Below the pieces are notes generated by a model. It had not been told where the DNA came from. It ran no database searches and was given only the letters and a program-made list of their open reading frames with translations. Position numbers and translations under genes: made by a program. From Phoronis australis (lineage: Eukaryota; Phoronida; Phoronidae), in contig NMRA01000040.1 in the NCBI GenBank assembly GCA_002633005.1, forward strand, positions 453,362-513,361: 60,000 nucleotides of DNA. Reading direction: 5' to 3'. This document shows, piece after piece, positions 1-12,300 of the stretch; the first letter of the stretch is position 1, and each line of letters starts with the position of its first letter.

Positions 1-283
1 TCAATGCGACCACAGATTGTGTATCAAAGTCAGAGAATAATTCATACGAAATTCATTGCAAAATTTGTGGTGACTTCCACACTCTAAAATAATAACATTT
101 TTCCTAGATTCAATACTTTCGGTTCACTATTATTCCATCTATTTTGTGAAATCAGTGCATTTGCCATGCTCAGCAGTCAGCACGATCAGGTTTCAAGCAG
201 TACGTCATCACATTTTCCAAAAATGTTGTCACTGCTTCCATGGCAACTTTGAAATACGTCAACCTTATGGAAAGCACACACAC

Positions 284-397
284 CGTTTCCTTAACAGGCT
301 TGAGCTGAATCAACCGGTCGTACTTCTTCTGTTGCTCATCCAAGTCTTTTTCAGCCTTGTTAATTTTGGATGGCACCAGGCGAAGCTGATCTTGCAA
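284..397 (-). CDS. RAD50: RAD50 coding exon 18 (last in window)
   Basis: Codes residues 704-741: [20 protein letters not shown] then [18 protein letters not shown], the start of the returning coiled coil. It matches the family block [20 protein letters not shown]. Acceptor TTTTCAG, donor ACG|GTGTGT. The following exons lie beyond position 1. Confidence 0.93.
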
Positions 398-3300
398 CTG
401 AAAACGAAACACAGAAATTGTAATATAAAAAATGGGGGGACTCAAATGTTTAATTAAAATTGAGATGATTTTGAGGATCATAATGGGTGTGACAGAAAAA
501 TAAAGGAGACAGTGTGGCCAGTAGTTTGACCTCCAGACTCCCGTTTGGGAGACACGAGTTCAAATCCTATAGCTTTACTGGCAGACAATCTAGCATTGCA
601 CAAACTTGTCTCCTACTCCTCTAAGCTCGGTCTTGGTAGTGAATATATGCACAGGAATGAATGAGAACCAGGATGTAATACGTACAGTACAAGGCAAACG
701 TGACAAAAATGACCCGCAATTCCCCGTCAGGATAGTTGGTAAGATGGCTAAGCCCTTCCTTATACAAGTTATGCAGTTATTTCAGTAATTTTTTTCTTTT
801 AACAGAATTACTTGTCGTGATGGGAAAATGATATTTTGTCTGATTACTTTTGTCTTATACTGTATCCACCACTTGCACAATTAGTTTTGGTTAATGAATC
901 GAAAACTTAGAACCAAAAATCCAATTGCATTCTATGGAGACTTGACAATAAAAATGTAAATTTCTCTTAACATTCACAATGAGGAGGCAGTGCGGCCTAG
1001 TGCCTTCTATACTCAAGTTTGTGGGTTCGAGTCCCACTGGGTCACACGGCTAGACCCTTGAGTCAGGTTTCTAGCTCCACAGTACGGTTTTAACTCATAT
1101 ATACTAATAAAGCATAAAAATAGTTCCATGTGATCAGTGGAATAGGCCTAAATGGGGGCCTGCGCACGTCTGATACAACGTGTAACAGACCGCCTGCAAT
1201 TATTATTATTTTTTAAATTCACAATGGTCGTGAATTTACATTATGAGAGCATGAATATTGTGGGTTTGTTTTGACACAGAACCTTCCTGAAAATTTATGT
1301 TCAAGTTGGTAGGCCCTGGCGGCAGGCTTCAAATTGTCTAGGAAGTTGATTCGAATCGTGTTAAATAAGATAACCTATCAATGCGGCTGATGTGAATTAG
1401 CAGCAGACGTTATTATGTTGGCCGCATCAGATTGTACAGTATGAAATTTAACAAGATTCGTAAGACTTCATGTGGGTTTTACAATCATAGACAGGAGGGA
1501 GGATGTGCCACTTACACAGTAATTTGCATACGACCTAAATAAAAGTTCACTATTTCATACACATACGTCAATCTGAAAACACACTGAGTCCCCAAAGTTG
1601 ACAAACCTCCTGAATCAGCTCTTGGACCTCTCGTTCCTCGTCAAACCCTCGATGACAGACGGGACAGGCAGGGTCATGAGTCGACAGGCGACGAATGAAC
1701 TTCTCGTACAGATGCTTGCCCCCCACCATAGCACCACGGTCACTAGAATTTAACCAATGTTACCCGAGATCAGTCATTGTAAATCCATATTAACTAATAT
1801 TGCTCCTCATCCATATCATATGATTTTGTTTATTAAACAATATTAATCATTATTGATCCTTATCTATATTAACAGATGTTCTTCCATATCCATGTTAATA
1901 GATACTGGTTCATATCAATATTAACTTACATGCCACCTTAATACAACTATATAAAGCACCTAATCCATATTGACTAATATCTCTACTTATCCATGTTAAT
2001 TAATATTGATCTGTATATACGCTAAATTATACTGACCTCCATTCATTTCAAGTGATATTGATCCTGATCCATACTAACCAACATTAGCTGATATCACCAT
2101 GGGCTTTTACACTACTGAGATCATTAAACCAAATCAAATATGAATAATTCATACAGATTTTATCCGCCAAACAAATGATCTTCCCATTCCCTTCCCCGAG
2201 ACACCTGGATATCAAGCTAGCTTTGTACCAAGGCTCTCTTTCCTCCAACATTGTCAGTCTGTGGTCATCACACTTGTCCCCTCCCCGAGTCTCCCTGGAT
2301 ATATAACCCAACTTGCACTACGGGTATCTTCTCATAAACTGTCACAAGGGCCAGGTACTGAACATTGCATCCCCCACTCCCTAATCCCTGGGATGCAGTG
2401 CCTGGGCTATCTTCTCATGCATCATGGTCAGTCACTGGTCACTAAATCCCTCTCCTTCCTCCATAATGCTCCTGGATCCCTGCACCTTGGCATTCTTCTC
2501 CTTCACCGGGGTCAGTTCCAATTCATTACATCTCTCACCCCCACTTATCCACCTACTCTTGCATATGGGCTATCTTTTCCTGCACTGTAGCCAGCTCCTG
2601 GTGACCACACCCCCTTATCTCCCCCCATCACTCTAGCCAGCTCCTGGTCAACACATCCCCCTTCTCTCNCCCTTCTCTCCCCCCATCACTATAGCCAGCT
2701 CCTGTTCACCACACCCCCTCCCCTATCTCTAAGCCACCCGGATACCTACTCTTGCACCTGGCCAATCTTCTCCTGCACCGTGGCCAGGCCCTGGTCAATG
2801 TCCTGTCCCCCACACACCTGGAACACCTCTTCTTCGTAACGCTTCAGTTCATCTTCCTTTTGCTTCAGTTGCTCTCTGAAACATAAATAATTATTCAGTT
2901 AATGCTGTTAGTGCCACCACCTACTTCACACAACTTTAAAACTTATCAAGGTTAGATCAAAACAGCAAAGTTGGTTCCGGTCTTTAACTCGACTCATTTT
3001 GAGACCTGCGCTCACCAAATAAAAAATGTCGTCCTGCATCAATATCTGCCAAGATCTCCATTTTTTGAAAAGCAAGGGTAAGCAGGATTTGAAATGCCAT
3101 AATTTGCCAAACCATAAGCAACTAAAAAATACCGCAACACTGACTCGATTTTCACAGACCAGAATCAAGTATGCATTTCCAAGTCCTTGTTTGTCAACAA
3201 CTGATTATTTATAGTACCTGTAAACTTCACTTGAATTTGGGCATAAAGTACAACACCGTACAAACTGTGTCTCGGACATAACAAAAGTCTAGGGTTCAGG

Positions 3301-6300
3301 GTCTAAAATTATTTTTGTCATTTTTCATTCTACTTTTGTGCAATTTCAAGATAAGTGTTTATTGTTCTGTACTTGAGTACGTAACGGCTTACATGCATAC
3401 CTGCTTAATCCCAGTTTGTACTTAATGATCCCAGCATTAAGGTTAAAAATTGAATCTGAGCCTGAAATTTCGAGTTTCTACTCGAAATCTAGGGTTTTAG
3501 TTTTTACTTGAGTTTGTAGTTCAGATCCCAGGGTCATCAACTACAAACTTGGACTAGAATCTCGCTTGCATAAACCATAATGCACTTGAGCCTAGAAAGA
3601 TAACATTTATCTTGCATTCGTAAAAATGGAAAATGACAAAAATAATTTCGAGTTTGATCTTGAGTAAAAAGATAAGACCCTGGCCCTAGATCTCACCTTA
3701 TCACTCATCCTCATGTTTCTGGTAAACGTGACGCGTCATAAGCGTAATGTTACCTTGTGGACATAAACGCAGTAAAATAACACTAGCGTGCACATCGTCA
3801 GGGCCTTAGTCATCTTTATAGAGATAAGAAACCAAGTGAAATGTCTCATAAATGCTGGGAAAGGCTATTGCTCTTGCAGCGGCAACTGTACCTCAAGTTC
3901 TTTCTGTTGTTCTCTTTATTGGACAGTTCCATGCGCATAGAGTTCAGCTTGTCCGTCATTTGCTTAGTTTCTGTCTCTTGCGTCCTGGCAAAACAGCAAA
4001 TGCATGTAATTATATCGTTTGTTATTATAGGTGCAAACATATGACATACAGACGGAATTCATTTACTATAGACATTCGGTGATTTTTTGTATTGCGCGAT
4101 ACAATTCCAAATAGGAAATCTAAATTATGAGAAGCTCCTTTTTATAGTTGATGTCTAGCACTCCTGCAATGGCAAACATAATGACAGAAAAGCAACATTA
4201 TCAAATACTTTCAGCTCCATCAGGTCGGTTTTTGCCAGCACTGATTTGTAAACTTACTGAACATAATCCGTGACAGTGCGAGCGAAGTTGAGCTCTGGCG
4301 TTGTAGAGAACAGCTGTGCTAGGGTGTCAGCATGCTTAGATTTGCTGAAAAAAAGTTAAGGAAATGTGTTAAAATGATGAAGCTTTGGTGGCTACACCAC
4401 AATATGTCTATTAAATACAAGAAGAACCAGGCAAGTAGGTCCCTCATACAACTTGGGGAAAAGATTGGTTGAGGTATGGCGTCAAGGAAGCCATACAAAG
4501 AAGAGTAGGGTAGTCCTCGTTTCGCAAAAGGAGAGCAACTTGGAAGTTTAGAGCTGACGAGGACACAAGACCATGGACTCGCTAATTCCAGACCTGTGTA
4601 CCACCAAATTTTTGCGTACAGACCAAATTTACCCTAAAATATAGAGAGGTTATGAATTTTTCGCAGTGGGCCTTTCACTAAGAAAAAAAACAACGGGTTT
4701 GCTCAGCTTTTAGACCTTTCGCCGAATTCTCTTTAGTGGACATTTTTGTCTGTTTTTTCGGACTTTTGGTTTCTCTCAGGACCTTTTTGCAAACTTTGCC
4801 AAATGGGGGACTCATTCAAGCTCACCCTGGGTACGCGCATGGGTACTTTTCATACTTACTTGCCTCTGAAACAGTTTCTAAAATACACCACAGTGAATTG
4901 ATCACCAATTTTCAGAATAATTTAAGTTGTTTAGATGAGCGACAACGCGCTTAGTGAAAAGATCCTGTTAATCAATAGAAAATGTCCTTACTGTACTTAG
5001 TTAAGTTAATACATGCCTAATGTACACCTCATTTCTTAACACAAAAACATATCTGCAAAAATGTGTTGATGAATCTACACTGGACAATGTTTTGCACCAG
5101 ATGATATTTTCTCAACCATTCACAAAAGATTTGAATAATTATTCATTGCAAGTGTCTGTGAACATGAACCACCGTACTGCATGCGAAAAGCCCTCAGAAG
5201 CTACTTTCTTCACAGCTCGGAATATGTGACCACTCATGCTTTGCCATTTTGTCAACAGTACGTATTTAGCCATAAATAGCCAGAATTAGACGTAGTAAAC
5301 AATCTACAAATCACAGAAGTTGTTGCTTATAGGTTAGGCCTGTGACACACATACCGATAGAAGAGGCCTCGCGATTTGCCGATTATCAGGCTATTTTGAG
5401 AATGAAACGAAGCAAGTTTTCCGAGTTCGTAGCTCAACTTTTTGGCTAAAATAATCATGATTTTATAACTTTAAAATCTTCTTCCTTGTCCATTTTGACT
5501 ACAAATCGGCATATTTATTGAGAAACAAGTGAACCAATAATCTCTTTTGAATTTGCTGAATTTGCGTATTTTTGCCTGGCCATGCGTACTTGCTTACTGA
5601 AGGCTTGATTTCCGTACGAATCCGCATTTTTCTGCGTATGGTACACAGGTCTGTTAAATTCTACTATGTCTGAAGAAGTCATGAATCAACAGAGAAGTTC
5701 CCGCAGATAAGCTCCAAGTTACTACTGCTTCAATAACGTTATTGAAAAACCTCTCCTGGCTATTAGATAAATGTTATGAAAATGGCAAATCTTTTGAGTC
5801 TATCATCAGGTGTTTGAAGATGCTTGCTACATCTCTACACGTGCTCAAAATTTCCCCAATAAATTGTTTTGTGGCAGCCACACCAAACAATGCTAAAACC
5901 AAAGTAAAATTTTGTAAACGTTACTTTCATTAAGAAATTTGACAAAACAAGTGTTCTTGCCTAGCATATTAAGTCCCAAACTGAGAAATGAATTCATCTA
6001 TCAATGAAAATTCAAAGAGAAAACACCAGAACTTACAGTTTTCTGATCTTGTCATCTTTTGTCACCTTATCCTTCTTCAGAGTGTCCAGCTGAGTTTTGG
6101 TGCTCGATTGTTGGTAAAGGCGGTTGAGCTCATCACTGAAATGGCAGAAGTACTGGCTGATCAGTACGAAATTTGTCACTTGTCAGCTTCACAGGAACAC
6201 ATCTGTCAAATCTCATCAAGATTCTGCAAGTAGTTTATGAGATACAGCAGCAAACGCTGGACGTCCAGATAGAGATGACGGCAATATAGAACAACATTAT

Positions 6301-9300
6301 GTATAAGTGGGCACATAAAAATGACCACTAGTTAATGTAAAATAAGTCAAATTTGCTCAAAATGGGAAGGCATTATTGTGTCTTTAATAGAAACCTATTT
6401 GCTCAATTTCATGAAACTCCATCAAGGCACAGATACAAAGGTCAACAAATAAATTGTTACGAGGGGGCACACCAGTAGTCGGATCAGTCTGAAACTCATC
6501 GCCATCTGTTGTCAACTTCATAGGAACACATCTGCCAAATCTCATTAAGATCCTGCGAGAGTTTAGGAGATACAGCAGTGGATACTAGACGCCCAGACAC
6601 AGATGACGGCAATATGCACCCATACATGCACGAGGATGAAAAACATGACAAAATATTTTCGTTCCGAATGCACAACTAAAATTTAGAGGATAAAAAGGAA
6701 TGTAGTGGGAAACATGACTAAAGAAAAATTTCATTTGGAATAACTTGACAAATTATACAGTATTTGAGCTTGAAATTAGAAGTAATGCACCTGGATACAA
6801 AACCTGGCATTGTTTCCAGTAAAAGACCATTATTGAAGACTAGAGCATTCTGGAGACTAAATGGAAACTTGATGATCCGTCATGAGTTTGGCATAATTGT
6901 GTAAATAACTGTCATAAAATTATGTGAAACAGAGCTTAGTCGACTAATTGAGCTATTTTGGTGAAAGCAGGAGATTTCCCTGTGAGACATCTGGCACCTT
7001 AATTCCCTCAGCTTGCTGTCCAATGTAGTCTTCTGTCTCTGCAAGTTTTTCACCTCGGTCTTCAACTCTTCAACATTACAAGTCTGTTCAGCTTCTTTCA
7101 GCTCATGTTCCTAAAAAGGACACTCGAGTCACTGAAGTGTTAATCACACAGATATTCAAAATTTGTTAAACACTGAAATGTGTTGATTTTACTTAAAGTA
7201 AGCATTAGTTGTTTACACTCATGCCACCTGGTTTTAGTATTTTTCATGTGCCATAGAATATATTATGTATATTTGAAAGAAACCATACAGGCAGGAGTCT
7301 AATCTTTTCACTCGAAATCAAAATTTCTTTGTCCATTGTCTATTCTATTTTTGTGCAAACTCAAGATAAGTGTCTGTTATTCTACACTTTACATATTGGC
7401 TTTCATGAATAACCAGCTAATCCTAGTTTGCATTTGATGACCCCAACTGTACTTGAAATTTCAAGTAAAGTTTGAAATTTTGAGTTTTGCTAGAGTTGAT
7501 AGTTTGAATCTAAGGGTCATCTAGTCTGAACTTGGACTAGAAACTCACATGTATGAACTATAATATAATCGAGCACAGAAAATTATCTGGAGTTCGCACA
7601 AAAGCGAAATTCTAGAAAATGGCAAAAATAATTTGAATTTGAAGTACAAGATTTGATCCAGACCTGGAAAAAATCTTAACTATTGTTAGCGGTATCCATT
7701 ATTTTTGTCTAAATGCCAACCCGGCTTGTTTTTTCAACATTTGCATTTTTGAACACTGACGTAATTAATTGCATGTTTCCGATGAACTTCACTCGACACC
7801 AATCTTCTTGACTTTTGATTTTCTCAAACTAACCACTGCGACAGTAAACACAGATGGATACTGAGTATGATAATAAAATTCTTCACTTTGGGACTGAAAA
7901 ATTGAAATTGTGTTATTAGTATCATTTGTACAGTACAATAATTCTTTTTCGTATTTTTATTTTGCTCTAGCATGATAATTACAAGTCACATAAAACAATA
8001 CAGTATACATCATTTACAAATAACAATCACTAGTCAACAAGCACAGTAAAACAATAACCAAACACCATTAGGTATAACTTTGAGGATTTGTAGCAATGTC
8101 GTGACCCATTGAAAAATGGACAATTATTACAATCACTTTTAACTAAAATCCAAGTTAGAAACATTTTACTAACCGCTCTCAGAAGATCGGCCTTGATCTG
8201 ATCCAAGTTGCCAGCTGAAGCGTCGACACGACTCAGCTCTGCAGTTATTCTGTGCATCTCCTTCTTATTCTTGGTCAAGATGTCTAAGTTCATCTTCTCA
8301 CTCTGTTCCAATCTCGTCTTCTGCTCCCGAACACTATCAAGTTGACGTTGCAGATCACTCTCTTTCGCTTCATATTCCGTCTGAAGGATCAAACTGCTGA
8401 TTGTCAAATCCCCCAGAAACCAACTAAACAACAACTCAAGGTAAAACAATTTACTATGATATTCAATCACTTGAGCATACTGCACACTTAAGAAATCAAT
8501 CATAAAACCCTCACAATAACTACCAAGATATACAAAAATTCTCACATCAATGAAATGAGCCAAAAACAGCCATTGCATGTGGAATTTGAGTTACTCAGTT
8601 ACTCACTATTTTTTACAAATCAAATCATACCTTAATTGCATCCGCCTGCTGAGTTAGATCCTCCATTTTCTTTCGCATCAAATCGCCAAACGCCTTTATC
8701 TCTCCGTCAGTGATTTCTTCTGTGTAATAGCCTGTAGGTGAAGATTCCCACATGGACAGAACCAGGACTGGTAAAACAGCTATAAACCTGTGCTTCATTA
8801 AAGAAACTTAGTTTTGAATGAGACTACCTGCTGCTATCAGATTGGCCACCGCTTGTCCCTTTCCAAGATGAGAAGTGGTTTTAAGACTAGCAAAGAAGAT
8901 TATTGCTCAAGAATATACTTGGCAAACTGAATGAGATACTGTGACAAGTCAACTAGCAGAACCTGATCTCAAACAGTAAGGAACTTTTCGTTTCTTTCAA
9001 GCACAGAAATCAAATCTATTTTGGCTAAGAAATAATCCGAGACCAATTTCACAACAATAAGAGGTCTAAATCCAAATCTGTTTCTGCAGTGACGGAAAAA
9101 GCCGCACTTCCCAACAACCTCGAGTTCGTTGAACTTGAGTAGACGGAATAAATCTTTGTGATCGTCTACCCCAACCAAAAACTCCAATTTTGTATTCAAC
9201 ACATCCTTTCAAACTTTCAGCATTACATGTTTGAAAGAAGGACTCTTGTCATTGAAAGTAAACTTTTAAACGAGACTTCAAAGTTTCCTAACCACGACAG

Positions 9301-12300
9301 CATCAGTTTCATAAGTTTCACCGTTAAGTATGGCACAAAGATATGACCTGTAACAAAACTAAACCGGTCTATGATTTTCTAGCATTTTTACTCCAAGATT
9401 TTGCCAGGTAAGTCAGAGGAAGTATTGAGAAATGGAGAATTCCCCACATGTCATGTTTCAAAAATGTTTTCGTTCACATGTCTGATGCAACAACCAAAAC
9501 TACATGCATGCTTAAGAACATGACATTGTGTATAGAGTACCAAATTAATTACTAACTAGTACAAACTTAAGAACTAACTAGCAGCAAACAAAGAACTAAT
9601 AGCAACTAATAAATATTAGCTAGTAGCAAATTTAGTACTAACTAGTTGCAAACTAACTACTAACTAGAAGCCAACTATGTACTAACTAGTAGCAATAGAG
9701 AACAGTAGTCTTTGGTAATAGTTATTAATGACAAGAATGAAGTAAACAGCATCAAATCTACACAAATCAATGAAGCAGTATTATATGAAGCAAACTCAAG
9801 GAATCGCCTTTACACGTAACAGTTCGTAATGTCAAAAGTAAAATGCAAACAGACCTATAACTGTACCTGAAAAGCCATAATCACTGGCGAGCTTTCGAAT
9901 CTTGGCATCTCGTTTCTTGATGTTTTCCTTGTGTCTCTTGAAAGGACAATGAAACAACAGAAATTACAATACAGTATCATAAACTATAAAAAAACGTCAG
10001 GCATCCCTCACATTGGTCAAACCATTCCAAGCTAGATTATTACATGGGTTCCATCTAATAACAGACTGTAAATCATCTGAAGTCACTAGTATCTGGGAAC
10101 GGCACCAAAACAAACTACAACCGTGCGCAACCACTGGTGCTCTGTCTTTTTTGGAAAGAAATCCCAGCAAAAGCCCTCTTTCATGACGCCTTAAACCCAT
10201 TTAAATTTCACTGCATTCTGTGGGGTTATCAAGATCACTGATAGAGAGTGGTGCACGCAAGTCAAATTGCTCCATTGTGCTGAGTAAGCAGGTTACACAA
10301 TAGAAGTTGGGGCATCTCAACAGACAGTAGTTGCAATGCCACTTATGTATCTTTTCTTCTGTTGTACTTAACCGAATTTTTCTGGTTAAACAGTGAGAAA
10401 GTTCAATTTTCAATGAAGATTTAATTTTCACAGTATACAGTGTCTAAAATGACTGGGAAAGAGTGTTGCTACAAACAGGCAGCTGTGATCACTGACAGCC
10501 ACCCGAGTTCCCTAATCCCCGAAGATAACAATCCAGTCATAGAAGTCCAGGCACTGTTGCATGTGCCTATTGCAATCAAAACCCATAAGAAGCATTTCAT
10601 AGTTGGTGGTTTGGAAATGTTATGTTGGGCGTGATGTCGCTTCAAGACGGCAACAGAGAAAATCCATGTTTAGGTATGAGGATGTTGTATGAGATCCCTC
10701 ATTCTAACAAACAAGAACATGTCCAAAGAGAAAGCCAACTTGATGCATCACAGCCATCAAATACGACCCATTCTAACACCCAAGCCAGTGTCAACGCCAT
10801 CTAGGCCAACTTGGAATGGGCTTGTCTCAAAATCAGATGCACCTTCTATTGACCAGTGCTTAAGCTTAACTCGTCCAAGAGTTTGCCGTGAAGTCACTCA
10901 ACGCCTCAACAGTGGACGCTAGAAAGACTCACCAACCTTATTGCCCCATTTGCCCTGCCAAACCCAACAGTACACCAATTTGCACTTTTTCCTTCAAAAT
11001 ATTATCCGTGACAGATACCTCCTTCATGCAGAGTTGAAGACTGTGAAAATGGTCATGATTTGTGAAAATTTTCTCACAGGATAGGGCAATTGCATAATAC
11101 ACTTGTTCTGGACAGAATATTTCTGGATCGGCCTGTTCTACTATGTGTTTTTCTCCCTTCATTTTCAACCCTTCCTCAATGATACCTCAGCCTCGCCAGA
11201 CAGCTGTCCTTGTTTGGTCAACTTCTGTGACCGCTGTCCATTGACTTGATCAATCTCCCTGGCCAGTTGCGTTGAGCGCCTCTCAAACTGCTTCAAAGTG
11301 CCTTGTTTTTCTTCCATATTGGCCTGAAAGTCAGCCAACGTCTGCTCTAGATCCATTTCACTGCCTAGAAAGCAGACGGATTGGGAATGAGCTAAATGCC
11401 TCGGAATGAAATGTCAAGGTTATTAAATCTAACACAAACATTTTCAGTGTATTTTGGCACAGCGGGTAATTCATCTCCACAATGCATTCTTCTTATTGTG
11501 AGCTTTTATTGTAACTTAGTTTTGTCCTAGACAATGAACAAATACGTGTTCGAAGATTCGATATTAATATATCATGCCATAAACAGTTCCCCAAAATGAG
11601 ATAACATCAAACCCTGATGACCAGGGAAAACACTCGGGCTTGATAGATTGAACTAGACTGTATTTCTCCACCTTGGCCGTGTCGTGCTCAGCTCACGATT
11701 AAAGGGATCCGCCTAGCTGCTCTATTCATCGGGTTACCAGCGAGGATAATTGGCTTCGCTCATGCGGATACAATCAGCTGATTACACTCTAGCCTAGGTG
11801 ACCATACTTTTTATGGAGAGCATCGTACATAGTTTTGACTATAATGTTTGACAAGAGGATTGAAAAAAATATTGCTACAACCTTACTTCAGGTACCTCTT
11901 TACCCATAGAATAATATTTACAAATATCACTTTATACAAAATAGGGGTGGTTGATACTGATAAGTGCCCCTATTGTGATGACTTACAGACTCTATTTCAT
12001 ATGTTTTATTATAGCACAATAGCACAAGTGTCAGGACTTTCTGGGAATCAGTGCAAACACTCTTAAACAAAGCCCTAAATACCCAGTACATGTTTACGAT
12101 GTGGGACATATTAGATTCTATTCAAAACCCTAATACAAACCACAAATTAATTTGCAATACCATTAATACACTTGCACTTTACTTCATTTACCAGACATCA
12201 AAGGTAAAAAAGCCTCTCATTTTTAAGGATTTCAAGTTGAAATTACAAAGTTTTATAAACACAATTTTAACAGATACCTCGGACACAAATATGGATAAAT

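Noticed and set aside
2424-2636. Plus-strand open frames in the 2.2-2.65 kb repeat region
   Set aside because: Artefacts of the pyrimidine-rich tandem array; the meaningful reading is on the minus strand as RAD50-derived segments.
10201-10431. Cys/His-rich minus-strand frame, considered as a piggyBac-type transposase tail
   Set aside because: Cys spacing is suggestive, but no catalytic-domain remnant is visible nearby; kept only as a note in the intron description.
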